Of a stretch of DNA of 64,000 bases, positions 38,541-46,479 are shown piece by piece (the stretch's first letter is position 1; every line of letters begins with the position of its first letter). The stretch spans positions 1-64,000 of IMG/VR virus record IMGVR_UViG_3300032676_000934. One strand, given 5' to 3'. Under the pieces are notes generated by a model. That model searched no databases. It was not told the origin of the DNA and saw only the letters and a program-made list of their open reading frames with translations. This DNA is from a virus. A program made the translations under genes and the position numbers.

Positions 38541-38921
38541 ATGGCTCAGCACACTCCTGGCCCTTGGTACTTTGGCGACGACGAGCTGACCTCCGGCGTC
38601 CCCGTCATCCCTATACGTGGCGCCGATCACAGGACCGTCGCCGAGGTCGTTTCCACATTTGTCGACAAAGGCGATGTCGATTTCGCGATTACAGATCAGG
38701 ATCGCGCCAACGCCAGCCTGATCGCAGCCGCGCCCGAACTCCTGAAACAGTTGAAGGGGCTCCTCGGCTTCGCCAGCTTCGTCATCAACGAACTCGACAT
38801 CGATACCGAGTCGACTGAGGTCATCCTCAAAGCCAACGGCGAGGACGTGGCCAAGGTGCCGCTTTCGGTGGTGCTGAACAACAGCAAGGTCGCCATCGCT
38901 ACTGCGGAGGGACGGTCGTGA
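38541..38921 (+). CDS. mobile phage module protein (HTPGPW...LIAAAPELL)
   Basis: 126 residues. HTPGPWYFGDDEL at the start, then DQDRANASLIAAAPELLKQLKGLLGFASFVIN. This is a very widespread phage module of unknown function. The gene at 52534 on the other strand carries the same halves (RGPWF, ANARLIAAAPELL). Confidence 0.75.
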   Translation: MAQHTPGPWYFGDDELTSGVPVIPIRGADHRTVAEVVSTFVDKGDVDFAITDQDRANASLIAAAPELLKQLKGLLGFASFVINELDIDTESTEVILKANGEDVAKVPLSVVLNNSKVAIATAEGRS

Positions 38922-39205
38922 GCGGCTTCGTCCTCTCTCAGACGCATGAGGACTTCTTCGCTGTGCTCCACGAGGGCCGGCGGGTCGCCATCCTCTTCCC
39001 GGCTCGCCCCTACGTTCGCGCTGACATCTGGCCGGCTCAGCAGGCGCTGCCGTGGTCGCTAATGCCGGATCCGGAAGCCTTCCCGGACCCGGCCTGCACC
39101 GGCTTACCGAGCCCGCTCAGCCCCGCTGGCAACCGGTTCGACAGCCTGTCCGAGGTTCTGAGCTTCCTCGGCATCGAACAGCGTGCGGAGGCGCAGGCCG
39201 CATGA
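38918..39205 (+). CDS. unknown early protein
   Basis: 95 residues: SQTHEDFFAVLHEGRRVAILFPARPYVRADIWPAQQALPWSLMPD, then SPAGNRFDSLSEVLSFLGIEQ. No family recognised. Overlaps neighbours by 4 bases. Confidence 0.58.
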   Translation: MSGFVLSQTHEDFFAVLHEGRRVAILFPARPYVRADIWPAQQALPWSLMPDPEAFPDPACTGLPSPLSPAGNRFDSLSEVLSFLGIEQRAEAQAA

Positions 39206-39489
39206 CCCTCACCGACAACGATATTGCGGTGCTACGGGCCATGGAGATGCGAAGCCCAGACTTCGGCTTCATGAGCTTCGGTGCCATCGCCAGGGATAGC
39301 GGCGTCGATCGAAAGGCCATCCGCCGGATTGTCCGGAAACTGGCGCGCTATGGGCTCGCCGAGTTCAGCAGTGGCCTTTGGACCGATGACGGCCGTCCTG
39401 CGGGCGCCGGCTATGCGATCACATCAGCGGGCCGCGCCGAAATCCCATTCGATGCTTCGTTCTACGCCGGTACGGGGCAGGCGGCATGA
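39202..39489 (+). CDS. winged-helix DNA-binding protein
   Basis: 95 residues from ATG at 39202: LTDNDIAVLRAMEMRSPDFGFMSFGAIARDSGVDRKAIRRIVRKLARYGLAEFSSGLWTDDGRPAGAGYAITSAGRAEI. The helix-turn-helix FGAIARDSGVDRKAIRRIVRKL and a beta wing ending GYAIT..G are clear. Likely an early regulator. Confidence 0.72.
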   Translation: MTLTDNDIAVLRAMEMRSPDFGFMSFGAIARDSGVDRKAIRRIVRKLARYGLAEFSSGLWTDDGRPAGAGYAITSAGRAEIPFDASFYAGTGQAA

Positions 39490-39716
39490 CTCCCGTCTAT
39501 TGCCACGATTGCGATTGGGTCGCCCCATCATCGCGCATCGAGACCAAGCCTTGGCGATACCGCTGTATGAAGGCGCCGACGCGAGCCGGCTATGCCTTCG
39601 TGCATCCCAAGTATTCGCCAGATCCGCCGTATTTACTTTGCGAGCGCCGGAACTTCGACGGCAAATGCCCTGATTTTCAGCCCCGCCGTGTCGCAGATGA
39701 GGAGACTGCATCGTGA
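39486..39716 (+). CDS. small Cys-rich protein
   Basis: 76 residues: TPVYCHDCDWVAPSSRIETKPWRYRCMKAPTRAGYAFVHPKYSPDPPYLLCERRNFDGKCPDFQPR. Four to five Cys (CxxC, C, C, C) suggest a zinc site; CPDF near the end recurs in this phage family. Function unknown. Confidence 0.66.
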   Translation: MTPVYCHDCDWVAPSSRIETKPWRYRCMKAPTRAGYAFVHPKYSPDPPYLLCERRNFDGKCPDFQPRRVADEETAS

Positions 39717-40351
39717 TTGAGAGCAGCCCATCCATCGGCGAGCTTTGCAAGGCGCTCCACGGCGCCCAGGGCGTGCTGACCGGCGTCGTGAAGGACGCCA
39801 AGAACCCGCACTTCAAGAACCGCTACGCCACCCTGGAGGCGGTTCTCGATACGGCGCGGCCCGCCCTCCAAGCGAACGGTCTGATCGTATCCCAGGCGCC
39901 CGGCCGGATGGTCGACGGCTGCGTTGAGATCACCACCATGCTCGCCCATGTGTCGGGCGAATGGATGCGCTCCACGCTGCACGTGCCTCTCGCCAAGCGG
40001 GATCCGCAGGGCTTGGGCTCCGCGGTCACCTACGGCCTGCGCTACGCCCTGATGGCCGCCCTCTGCGTGCCGCCGACCGATGACGACGGCGAGGCCGCGA
40101 TGCCCAGCCGGCAGATTGAGCGACCAGCCGAGCGGCCGGCGCCGCGCACGAACGGCCACACGGCATCTGAGCCAACCGCCTCTCAGCTCATGGCTCGGGA
40201 GATGTCCTCTCGGCTCTGGAAGGTGTCCGGTGAGGCCGCCGTGAAAGTCGTCACGGGCGATGAAACATTCCGGCAGCAGTTCCGTGACCTCGATGAGGAG
40301 GACCGCCAGCGGGTCGGCGAACTCATCAAAGAGCGGAGGGCAATCGCGTGA
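39713..40351 (+). CDS. erf: ERF-family single-strand annealing recombinase
   Basis: 212 residues, GTG start overlapping the previous stop. IGELCKALHGAQGVLTGVVKDAKNPHFKNRYATLEAVLDTARPALQANGLIVSQAP, then MLAHVSGEWMRSTLHVPLAKRDPQGLGSAVTYGLRYALMAALCVPPTDDDGEAA. These are the ERF signatures (N..FK..YATL..V......L..NGL...Q, Q..GSA.TY.RRY.L....G...D.D.DG). Promotes phage recombination or circularisation. Confidence 0.9.
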   Translation: MIESSPSIGELCKALHGAQGVLTGVVKDAKNPHFKNRYATLEAVLDTARPALQANGLIVSQAPGRMVDGCVEITTMLAHVSGEWMRSTLHVPLAKRDPQGLGSAVTYGLRYALMAALCVPPTDDDGEAAMPSRQIERPAERPAPRTNGHTASEPTASQLMAREMSSRLWKVSGEAAVKVVTGDETFRQQFRDLDEEDRQRVGELIKERRAIA

Positions 40352-40770
40352 GCGGCGATCGCCACACCCTCCGCATCGCCAACGAGGCCGTGCGCGCCAA
40401 GGCCCTGCACTGGATCAGCAAGGCGCCGATCGGCTGGCTCGTGGAGTTCTCCGCGCCACGCCGGACAGATGAGCAGTCCCGTCGCATGTGGGCCATGCTG
40501 GGGGATATCTCCAAGCAGGTTGAGCACTTCGGCCTGCACTACGAGCCGGAAGCGTGGAAGCTGATCGCGCTCGCCGCCCTCGGCAAGGAAGTGCGGATGG
40601 CCCCTGCCCTTCACGGCAACGGCCTAGTCCCGCTCGGCATCAGCACGCGCCGGCTCACTAAGGCCGAGATGTCGGATCTGATCGAGCTTCTTTTTAGCTG
40701 GGGCGCCGAGCGCGGCGTCATCTGGTCCGACCCTTCCCTGATCCAGCCCCATGACAGGAGGGCTGCATGA
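40348..40770 (+). CDS. ninB: NinB recombination protein
   Basis: 140 residues, GTG start. RTDEQSRRMWAMLGDISKQVEHFGLHYEPEAWKLIALAALGKEVRMAPALHGNGLVPLGISTRRLTKAEMSDLIELLFSWGAERGVIWSDP matches NinB/Orf (R...QN...W..L.DI..Q....G....PE.WK......LG......P...G.G.VPLG.ST..L...E.S.LIE....W.A..G). Supports recombination at single-stranded DNA-binding protein-coated DNA. Its 3' end resembles that of the following gene (see findings). Confidence 0.9.
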   Translation: MSGDRHTLRIANEAVRAKALHWISKAPIGWLVEFSAPRRTDEQSRRMWAMLGDISKQVEHFGLHYEPEAWKLIALAALGKEVRMAPALHGNGLVPLGISTRRLTKAEMSDLIELLFSWGAERGVIWSDPSLIQPHDRRAA

Positions 40771-41300
40771 CCAAGTCAAAAGGTCTCTACGAGCGACACG
40801 GCATGCGGCGTACCAAGATCTATGCGGTCTGGCGTTCGATGCGATCACGATGCGAGAATGCAAACGCCGAGTTCTATGCGGATTATGGCGGTCGTGGCAT
40901 CACCGTTTGCCCTGAATGGAAGAAATTTAGCGCATTCTACCGAGATATGGGCGAGCCGCCCGAAGGCATGACGCTGGAGCGCCGCGACAACGACAAAGGT
41001 TATTCGCGCGAGAACTGTCGGTGGGCCACACGCGCGGAGCAGTCAAGAAATCAGCGCAGCAACCTGCGGATCACCATCGGTGATGAGACGCTGCCGCTAG
41101 CAGATTGGGCCGTTCGATACGGCATCAAGTACGCCACAGTCCATCAGCGGATCCGCAAGGGATGGCTGCCGTACTTCGCCGTCACAACGCCACTCGTCAC
41201 GAAGCGGAAGGGGATCCCCCGTGGCGAGCGTGTCGGCACTTTCGGCGCCGACCCAACCTTGATCCAGCCTGAGCAACCCGCCGCTCGGAGGGCCGCCTGA
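40767..41300 (+). CDS. HNH-type homing endonuclease carrying a NinB-like tail
   Basis: 177 residues: YAVWRSMRSRCENANAEFYADYGGRGITVCPEWKKFSAFYRDMGEPPEGMTLERRDNDKGYSRENCRWATRAEQSRNQRSNL. This is the W..M..RC.N.....Y..YGGRGI.V...W..F..F..DMG..P.G..L.R.DN..GY...NCRW.T family. The last 15 residues (ADPTLIQPEQPAARRAA) mimic the NinB end (SDPSLIQPHDRRAA). Confidence 0.83.
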   Translation: MTKSKGLYERHGMRRTKIYAVWRSMRSRCENANAEFYADYGGRGITVCPEWKKFSAFYRDMGEPPEGMTLERRDNDKGYSRENCRWATRAEQSRNQRSNLRITIGDETLPLADWAVRYGIKYATVHQRIRKGWLPYFAVTTPLVTKRKGIPRGERVGTFGADPTLIQPEQPAARRAA

Positions 41301-41446
41301 TGTTCTGGCTCGGCCTCGTCTGCGGCATCGGCCTCTCCATCATCGCCGCCCTCTGCATCGGCTTCCGGGATGCTCGTCGAGATCTCCGCGAGGAGGACGC
41401 GATGCTTGAGGCGGATCGTCGGTTTCGTGAAGAGCAGGACCGATGA
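41300..41446 (+). CDS. 48-residue membrane protein
   Basis: MFWLGLVCGIGLSIIAALCI followed by GFRDARRDLREEDAMLEADRR. One N-terminal span, then a charged helix. The ATG overlaps the previous stop (TGATG) and the stop overlaps the next ATG. Function unknown. Confidence 0.6.
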   Translation: MFWLGLVCGIGLSIIAALCIGFRDARRDLREEDAMLEADRRFREEQDR

Positions 41447-41652
41447 GTGTGCTCCTTCTCATCGCCCTCGGCGTAGCGCTCGCCCTGCTGCCGTCGCTCC
41501 TTGTGATCGCTCTGATCACCATCGCCTCACTGCGTCGGGATCGGAACGAGGGCAATTCCCAGCCGGCAGCGGATGACGTCGCGCCTGTCGTGGTGGGGCG
41601 AGCTGAGATCGGCTGCCTGGTCGCATCGAACGATCGGAGGGCGGCGGCATGA
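41443..41652 (+). CDS. 69-residue membrane protein
   Basis: N-terminal span SVLLLIALGVALALLPSLLV continuing through LITIA, then SLRRDRNEGNSQPAADDVAPVVV. It pairs with the gene before it (tandem tiny membrane proteins). Function unknown. Confidence 0.6.
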   Translation: MSVLLLIALGVALALLPSLLVIALITIASLRRDRNEGNSQPAADDVAPVVVGRAEIGCLVASNDRRAAA

Positions 41653-41900
41653 TGGCTGAGCCCGATTTCGTCTGCGTCGTGTGCCGCCGCGACATCGAGA
41701 TGCGCTGGCACCGTCGCAACGGCCGCGACCGCGTCGTCCCGCCGGTCTGCCGGCACTGCGAGAGCACCTACGGCTCGCGGCCACCGCAGGCCGGCGACTT
41801 CATGGATCGTCGCAAGGCGGTGCAGGTCTCTGCGCTCGCTGAAGCCCTGCGCACCGCCGCCGCTCATCAGAAATGGGGAGGCCCTTATGGCCGCTCGTGA
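41649..41900 (+). CDS. zinc-ribbon-like small protein
   Basis: 83 residues: FVCVVCRRDIEMRWHRRNGRDRVVPPVCRHCESTYGSR with two CxxC pairs spaced about 25 residues apart, and a helical end MDRRKAVQVSALAEALRTAAAHQ. Probably DNA- or protein-binding. Overlaps the next gene by 14 bases. Confidence 0.7.
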   Translation: MMAEPDFVCVVCRRDIEMRWHRRNGRDRVVPPVCRHCESTYGSRPPQAGDFMDRRKAVQVSALAEALRTAAAHQKWGGPYGRS

Positions 41901-42132
41901 TTACGAGGTGGCGCCCGTCACCGAGGGCTTGCAGCTTGACAAGATCATCACCGGGCTGGCGGGCGATCTGGAGGAGCTTCGCGCCGGCCGGATCAGCGTC
42001 AACGACGCTATCGCCCGCAGCATGCTCGCCAAGCAAATCTTCAACGGCGTTCGCCTCTACCTGAACGGCACGAAGATGCTGGCCGATCAGGCCCGCGAGG
42101 TGAAGGCCATCAAGCCCGGAGAGCGGGCATGA
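41887..42132 (+). CDS. small helical protein
   Basis: 81 residues: VTEGLQLDKIITGLAGDLEELRAGRISVNDAIARSMLAKQIFNGVRLYLNGTKMLADQAREVKAI. The L..L...RAG.I...DA...A.LAKQ...GVR........L...A pattern is a common short phage family of unknown role. Confidence 0.7.
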   Translation: MAARDYEVAPVTEGLQLDKIITGLAGDLEELRAGRISVNDAIARSMLAKQIFNGVRLYLNGTKMLADQAREVKAIKPGERA

Positions 42133-42248
42133 TCGCCGACCTTCCTTACCTCGCCCTGGCTCTGCTCGCCTTCGCCGTGCCGACGAGCATCACCCTTTGG
42201 CTTGACCCGCATGTTCGGGCGGCCGGCGCTCGGAGGTGGCGGCGATGA
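42129..42248 (+). CDS. 39-residue membrane protein
   Basis: MIADLPYLALALLAFAVPTS then ITLWLDPHVRAAGARRW. One hydrophobic segment and a basic C-terminus. Four-base overlaps on both sides. Function unknown. Confidence 0.52.
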   Translation: MIADLPYLALALLAFAVPTSITLWLDPHVRAAGARRWRR

Positions 42249-42532
42249 CCCACGCCTTCGCCATGCGCTCCTGCCTTCAGCAGATCTACCGGCATCGGAC
42301 GATGGGAAAGCCGCCCGGCCGCCCAGTCAACTACGCCAAGCATCAGCAGCTCGTGACGGCTTTCGAGGCTGCGAAGGCCAAGGGCGACTATGCTCTCGAC
42401 CGCCTCGTGATCCGAGAGGGCTACGCGTCGAGAGACAGCCTGACGAAGGCCTACAAGCTCGCGAAAGCCGCTCTCACCCGTCGTGTTTCAGAAGCCGACC
42501 GCTCCGGCGGAGAGAAGGAAATCGGGCGATGA
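42245..42532 (+). CDS. small DNA-binding-like protein
   Basis: 95 residues from ATG at 42245: GKPPGRPVNYAKHQQLVTAFEAAKAKGDYALDRLVIREGYASRDSLTKAYKLAKAALTRRVSEA. GRP..Y and a following helical pattern (ALDRLVIREGYASRDSLTKAYKLA) suggest a helix-turn-helix. Function unknown. Confidence 0.58.
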   Translation: MTHAFAMRSCLQQIYRHRTMGKPPGRPVNYAKHQQLVTAFEAAKAKGDYALDRLVIREGYASRDSLTKAYKLAKAALTRRVSEADRSGGEKEIGR

Positions 42533-42984
42533 GCGAGAGCGCCACAGCAAAGCCCGTCCGCCTCTACGAAGTGACCGTCAGCATGTGGGGGCAGTCCTAC
42601 ATGCGCCCCGTGTCGGCCCGGTCGCCGGCCGCCGCCCGGTATCGCGCCTACCTCGACGCGGACCTGAGCATGCCGTTCCGCGAGTACCTGCGGGCCGCGA
42701 GCGTGCGCTTGTCGGCTGGGTCACCGGCTGACGACGGCTACGGCTACATCCGCCGGGCCTATAAGGTCGACCCACGCATCGGCCAGCGCGTCACCCTCAG
42801 GAACGAGGGCAAGGACTGGGAAGGTCGCGAAGGCGAGATCGTCTACCCGGGTGCGTCCCGGCAGTACGTCCATGTGATGTTTGACGACCTTGATAACCCT
42901 GTCGTCGTGCATCCGCTCAGCATCGTGTTCCCGTCTCCTTCCACCCCGGTGATCGGCGAAGGAGAACAACAGAGCGCGTCCTAA
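42529..42984 (+). CDS. unknown early protein with KOW-like stretch
   Basis: 151 residues from ATG at 42529. Residues 1-65: LYEVTVSMWGQSYMRPVSARSPAAARYRAYLDADLSMPFREYLRAASVRL. Residues 85-145: DPRIGQRVTLRNEGKDWEGREGEIVYPGASRQYVHVMFDDLDNPVVVHPLSIVF, an SH3/KOW-like beta barrel. Function unknown. Confidence 0.64.
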   Translation: MSESATAKPVRLYEVTVSMWGQSYMRPVSARSPAAARYRAYLDADLSMPFREYLRAASVRLSAGSPADDGYGYIRRAYKVDPRIGQRVTLRNEGKDWEGREGEIVYPGASRQYVHVMFDDLDNPVVVHPLSIVFPSPSTPVIGEGEQQSAS

Positions 42985-43016
42985 CGGACCGAGCTTTCGT
43001 CCTTCGGAGAGTGACC

Positions 43017-43520
43017 ATGGATGAACAATGGCGTGAGATACCTGGCTATGAAGGTCTATACGAAGCCTCAGACGCCGGTCGTATCCGGAATAGCAAATCC
43101 GGTCTCATCCTGAAACCATACGCACGCGGCCTGTACCTTTGTGTGAGCTTGTTTGGCCCTTCAGGGCGGAAAACCCCTGAGGTCCACCCGATCATTCTGA
43201 AGACGTTCGTGGGGCCGAGACCTTCGGGATTGGTGGCGGCCCACCTCGATGGGAAAGGCACGAACAACTGCCTTTCGAATTTGGCTTGGGTCACTCCGGC
43301 AGAAAATGAAGCCCATAAGCTGATACATGGCACTCACAACAGAGGCAGGAGATCGCCTCACGCTAAGTTTACGGATGAACAGGTCGCAATAATCCGAGAG
43401 ATCTGTGCGCTTGGCGTTTCTGCCAACAAATTAAGCATTCTACTTGGCGTCTATGTATCTACAATAGCCGACATTGTCGGCGGCGAAACTTACCAGCCCG
43501 ATCAAGCCCTTCGGTCTTGA
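43017..43520 (+). CDS. NUMOD4-HNH homing endonuclease
   Basis: 167 residues from ATG at 43017. NUMOD4 start EQWREIPGYEGLYEASDAGRIRNSK, then HNH (HPIILKTFVGPRPSGLVAAHLDGKGTNNCLSNLAWVTPAENEAHKLIHGTH), and a C-terminal helix-turn-helix (KFTDEQVAIIREICALGVSANKLSILLGVYVSTIADIV). Free gaps on both sides fit an inserted homing gene. Its lower GC than the neighbours suggests recent transfer. Confidence 0.9.
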   Translation: MDEQWREIPGYEGLYEASDAGRIRNSKSGLILKPYARGLYLCVSLFGPSGRKTPEVHPIILKTFVGPRPSGLVAAHLDGKGTNNCLSNLAWVTPAENEAHKLIHGTHNRGRRSPHAKFTDEQVAIIREICALGVSANKLSILLGVYVSTIADIVGGETYQPDQALRS

Positions 43521-43561
43521 CCTATCGGCTTCAATCTCTCGCGCACCAACGGAGAAGTCTT

Positions 43562-44008
43562 ATGGATATTTTTGGCGCCTTTGCTCGCGGTGAGGCCGCA
43601 CGGCGCGCGGGCAGCAGAATGATGGTCTTTGATTGGGACAAGGCCGCCCGGATCATCAAGGAACGGGGCGCAACGGAGGCCAGTGCCGGGCTATCTGAGG
43701 ATTGGGAATATACTGGCGGTGAAATTCTGAGCGACGGCAAGCCCGTCCCAAAAGAGGATACATACGTCTATCTCGCCAGTTTGTGGGCTACGCCTGAGCT
43801 GGATATCGATGGCGATCTCATTGATTGCTGGAAGTACCAAGAGGAAACCCCGGGCTGGGACGAGAACACTTACTGGCCGCAGTCCGCGCTTGAACTTGCC
43901 TTTGAGAGCGGTGAGGGCCGCGCCAAGGATGGAAGCGGCGAAGCCGGCGCGACCGCAGGGCGCGATCCGAAGGACGACAGCCTGATCGCCGAAGGCGAGG
44001 CGCCATGA
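43562..44008 (+). CDS. unknown early protein
   Basis: 148 residues from ATG at 43562 with GGAGAAG upstream. FGAFARGEAARRAGSRMMVFDWDKAARIIKERGATEASAGLSEDWEYTGGEILSDGKPVPKEDTYVYLASLWATPELDIDGDLIDCWKYQEETPGWDENTYWPQSAL. The FDWDKAA..I.....  .A.AGL.EDW.YTGG.I..DG.P....YTYL.S.WATP.L...G....C......PGWD..T.WP..A. pattern is a conserved hypothetical family. Confidence 0.68.
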   Translation: MDIFGAFARGEAARRAGSRMMVFDWDKAARIIKERGATEASAGLSEDWEYTGGEILSDGKPVPKEDTYVYLASLWATPELDIDGDLIDCWKYQEETPGWDENTYWPQSALELAFESGEGRAKDGSGEAGATAGRDPKDDSLIAEGEAP

Positions 44009-44094
44009 ACATCTCCCTCCCTTTCTATCCAGAGGGGCGCGGAGCAGAGCGCCTTACCGAGAAGTCCCATCCCTTCAGAGAGACCGGAGAATAG
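44005..44094 (+). CDS. possible 29-residue peptide
   Basis: MNISLPFYPEGRGAERLTEK then SHPFRETGE. Its ATG overlaps the preceding stop (ATGA) and it ends 4 bases before the next gene. Short, polar, no motif. It may only be coupled filler. Confidence 0.35.
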   Translation: MNISLPFYPEGRGAERLTEKSHPFRETGE

Positions 44095-44098
44095 GGCC

Positions 44099-44566
44099 AT
44101 GTTGAACATCCCGAACCTCGACAAGCTCATCGCGCATCTGGAGGCGCAGCCGCCGGAGCGGATCAATATGGCTTTCTGGACCACGGAGCGGACTGGCTGT
44201 GGTTGTTACATTGCCCATGGGCGTGAGGTTTTTCCATACGAGGGGATTGAGGCAATCGGGTTGCCGACCCGGCTTTACGAAAAGCTCTTTAATCCGCCTG
44301 GCCACTACGACGAACGATACGGCGTCAAGCGCTACCCCGCCCACCGCGTCATCGCCACCCTCAAGCGCCTCTGCGACCACTACCTTGCCACGGGCGAGGT
44401 CGTCGTCGACTGGGGACCTGAGCCGACCGCTGGCGAGCCCTGGGCCGCTCCGCAGGCGATTGAGCTGACGCCGCCGGCTCTTCCTGCCGAGATCACCCGG
44501 CTTCTCTCCGCTCCGTCCGACACGACAGAAAGCGCAGGGGTTGCGGGGGAGGCGGTCAATGGGTGA
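44099..44566 (+). CDS. unknown early protein
   Basis: 155 residues: IPNLDKLIAHLEAQPPERINMAFWTTERTGCGCYIAHGREVFPYEGIEAIGLPTRLYEKLFNPPGHYDERYGVKRYPAHRVIATLKRLCDHYLATGEVVVDWG. Globular first 110 residues, low-complexity end. The HRVI..L..L..TGEV.W pattern recurs in phage hypotheticals. Function unknown. Confidence 0.64.
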   Translation: MLNIPNLDKLIAHLEAQPPERINMAFWTTERTGCGCYIAHGREVFPYEGIEAIGLPTRLYEKLFNPPGHYDERYGVKRYPAHRVIATLKRLCDHYLATGEVVVDWGPEPTAGEPWAAPQAIELTPPALPAEITRLLSAPSDTTESAGVAGEAVNG

Positions 44567-44795
44567 GGCCCGCCGGAAGACGATCTTCGTCGCCGAGATC
44601 AACGCCACCGAACTGACCCTTCGGATCGCTGAGATCGCCATCGGCCTCAAGCGCCCGCCCGGTCGGGACGCCGCTCAGTGCCTCGCCGACCTGCGAGCCG
44701 AGCAGCCGCAGTTCTGCGCGACCTTCGACCGGATGGCCCAGGCAGCCGCCGAGTACGTAACCGAGTGCATTCGAAGCGGGAGCCGTCCGTCATGA
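44559..44795 (+). CDS. unknown small protein
   Basis: 78 residues from ATG at 44559: ARRKTIFVAEINATELTLRIAEIAIGLKRPPGRDAAQCLADLRAEQPQFCATFDRMAQAAAEYVTECI. Helical. Overlaps both neighbours. Function unknown. Confidence 0.55.
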   Translation: MGEARRKTIFVAEINATELTLRIAEIAIGLKRPPGRDAAQCLADLRAEQPQFCATFDRMAQAAAEYVTECIRSGSRPS

Positions 44796-46243
44796 CCACC
44801 ATTCCGTCCGGTGAAGCGTTCACGAAGGTCCTGCGCGACGTCTACGGGCAGGGCTGGGACCACGCTGTCAAAGAAGGTTCCGCATCAGAGCAGGAGTATC
44901 AAGACAAGCGCGACGCCTGGATCCGCCAGTACCTCGCGCGGATGCCCGTGGCTGTCCCGGCTCAATCCACACATCGAGACTCGATGCCCTACTCGCTACA
45001 GGCTGGCGAGGGCGGAACATTCCTTAATTCTGAGGCCGGGCAACTGTTCATCTGCGCCGATGTCGACACCGTGCGTCGGTGTCTTGCTGCGATCGCCGCT
45101 GCACCCGTCTCCTCAAGCGGGGATGGGGATGGTGGTGAACTGGAACGGCTGAGTGCCAAGGCCACGAGCGGCGAGTGGTCTGCCGAGGAAGCGGGTCAGA
45201 TCACAGCCTCCGGCACATCGCCCGGCCACGACACCCCCGTCTGGGGCACGATCCTGACAGCCCGCGACACGAAGGACATTGAGGACGGCGTTACGCACTG
45301 GGCAACCGATGGCGAACGGCAGGCCAACGCTCGGTACGTCGCGGCCTTGGTCAACGCTCACCGTTCCGGGAAGCTCGTTCTCGCCCCTGGGTCAGGGGAG
45401 GAGAAGTCTAGCGCGACCCTAAAGGGTCAGGCCACTCAGCAGAGCCCGAGCCAACAAGTTGTCTCGGCCCTTACGGGTGAGTGTCCTTCGCGCGACGAGG
45501 TGGATTTCGATGAGCTGAACCGGCTTTTCGCACTGATGCCGGAAGGCCCGTGGCACACGCTTCGGACCGGCGGCGGTCATGAGATCCGCCAGATCGATAC
45601 CGATCCGACGAACAAGCATCATTGGCCATTCCGACTTTGTCAGAGCATCGCAGGCCAGCGAGCGGCGTGCGACGATGCCGTGTTTGCCTTCATCGCTGGC
45701 GTCCTGAACGCTTGGCCAAGCATCTCGGCCGCCAACTCGGATGACGCTTTCATTGAGCGCACGCTGGCGATGCCGGAGGATGAGCTTCGCAAGCGCTTCC
45801 TAGTCGATGGTAAGTGCCCTGAACAGGCGGCAGATATCGCCCGGCAGTCCTTCAAGATCGCCGTGCTGAAGATGGCCCTGATCCAGATCAGAGATCAGTA
45901 TATTGCCAATCGCGGCGGCATGACCGATGCAGAAGCACTGGAAGCAATCGGGAAGATCGCCGACAAAGCGTTAGCGGGAGAAGCGGCGCAAGCCGCCGAG
46001 ACCGAAGGGCTCGGTCCGAAGGACGATCACGCGGCCGACTTGTCGGCAACGCCCGAACCCTCCCCCCAGTCTTCTCCCACCCTCAAGACCGGAGCCATGA
46101 CGGTCGAGGAGGCGGATCCTTGGAAGACGCTTCGGAAGATCGCCGAGCTTCGCTTCGCCGAGGACGCCTGCGAGCCGTTCGATGAGGCGCTTGACCTCGC
46201 AGACGCCGCGCTCCGCACCCTTCAGGGGGAGGCGGCAGAATGA
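44792..46243 (+). CDS. long mosaic protein of small-phage-protein modules
   Basis: 483 residues from ATG at 44792. Distinct segments: 1-60 helical (VLRDVYGQGWDHAVKEGSASEQEYQDKRDAWIRQYLA); about 105-200 ELERLSAKATSGEW...ATDGERQANARYVAALVNAHRSGKL; about 230-320 FDELNRLFALMPEGPWHTLRTG...DDAVFAFIAGVLNA; 320-390 with ALIQIRDQYI; and 430-483 AMTVEEADPWKTLRKIAELRFAED. Several of these occur elsewhere as separate small proteins, so it looks like serial fusion. Function unknown. Confidence 0.68.
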   Translation: MTTIPSGEAFTKVLRDVYGQGWDHAVKEGSASEQEYQDKRDAWIRQYLARMPVAVPAQSTHRDSMPYSLQAGEGGTFLNSEAGQLFICADVDTVRRCLAAIAAAPVSSSGDGDGGELERLSAKATSGEWSAEEAGQITASGTSPGHDTPVWGTILTARDTKDIEDGVTHWATDGERQANARYVAALVNAHRSGKLVLAPGSGEEKSSATLKGQATQQSPSQQVVSALTGECPSRDEVDFDELNRLFALMPEGPWHTLRTGGGHEIRQIDTDPTNKHHWPFRLCQSIAGQRAACDDAVFAFIAGVLNAWPSISAANSDDAFIERTLAMPEDELRKRFLVDGKCPEQAADIARQSFKIAVLKMALIQIRDQYIANRGGMTDAEALEAIGKIADKALAGEAAQAAETEGLGPKDDHAADLSATPEPSPQSSPTLKTGAMTVEEADPWKTLRKIAELRFAEDACEPFDEALDLADAALRTLQGEAAE

Positions 46244-46479
46244 GCATCCCCGCGGCTCTTTCAATCGCCTGTGCGGTCAGCGCCGTCGCCGTTCCGGCCG
46301 TTCTCGCAATCCATGCTTGGACGACCCGGACTGGTGAGAGCCGACTGGCTCGCGCCATAGATTTCGTCGTGCCAGCCTTAATGCTGATGCCTCTCGGTTC
46401 CTTCGTCGGGTTCATGCTGCCGATCGCCATGTACAGCCTCGGGCGCGCCATTCTCACCATGCTGGAGGCATCACTATGA
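46240..46479 (+). CDS. 79-residue membrane protein
   Basis: Two spans: IPAALSIACAVSAVAVPAVLAI and FVVPALMLMPLGSFVGFMLPIA. Four-base overlaps on both sides. Function unknown. Confidence 0.6.
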   Translation: MSIPAALSIACAVSAVAVPAVLAIHAWTTRTGESRLARAIDFVVPALMLMPLGSFVGFMLPIAMYSLGRAILTMLEASL

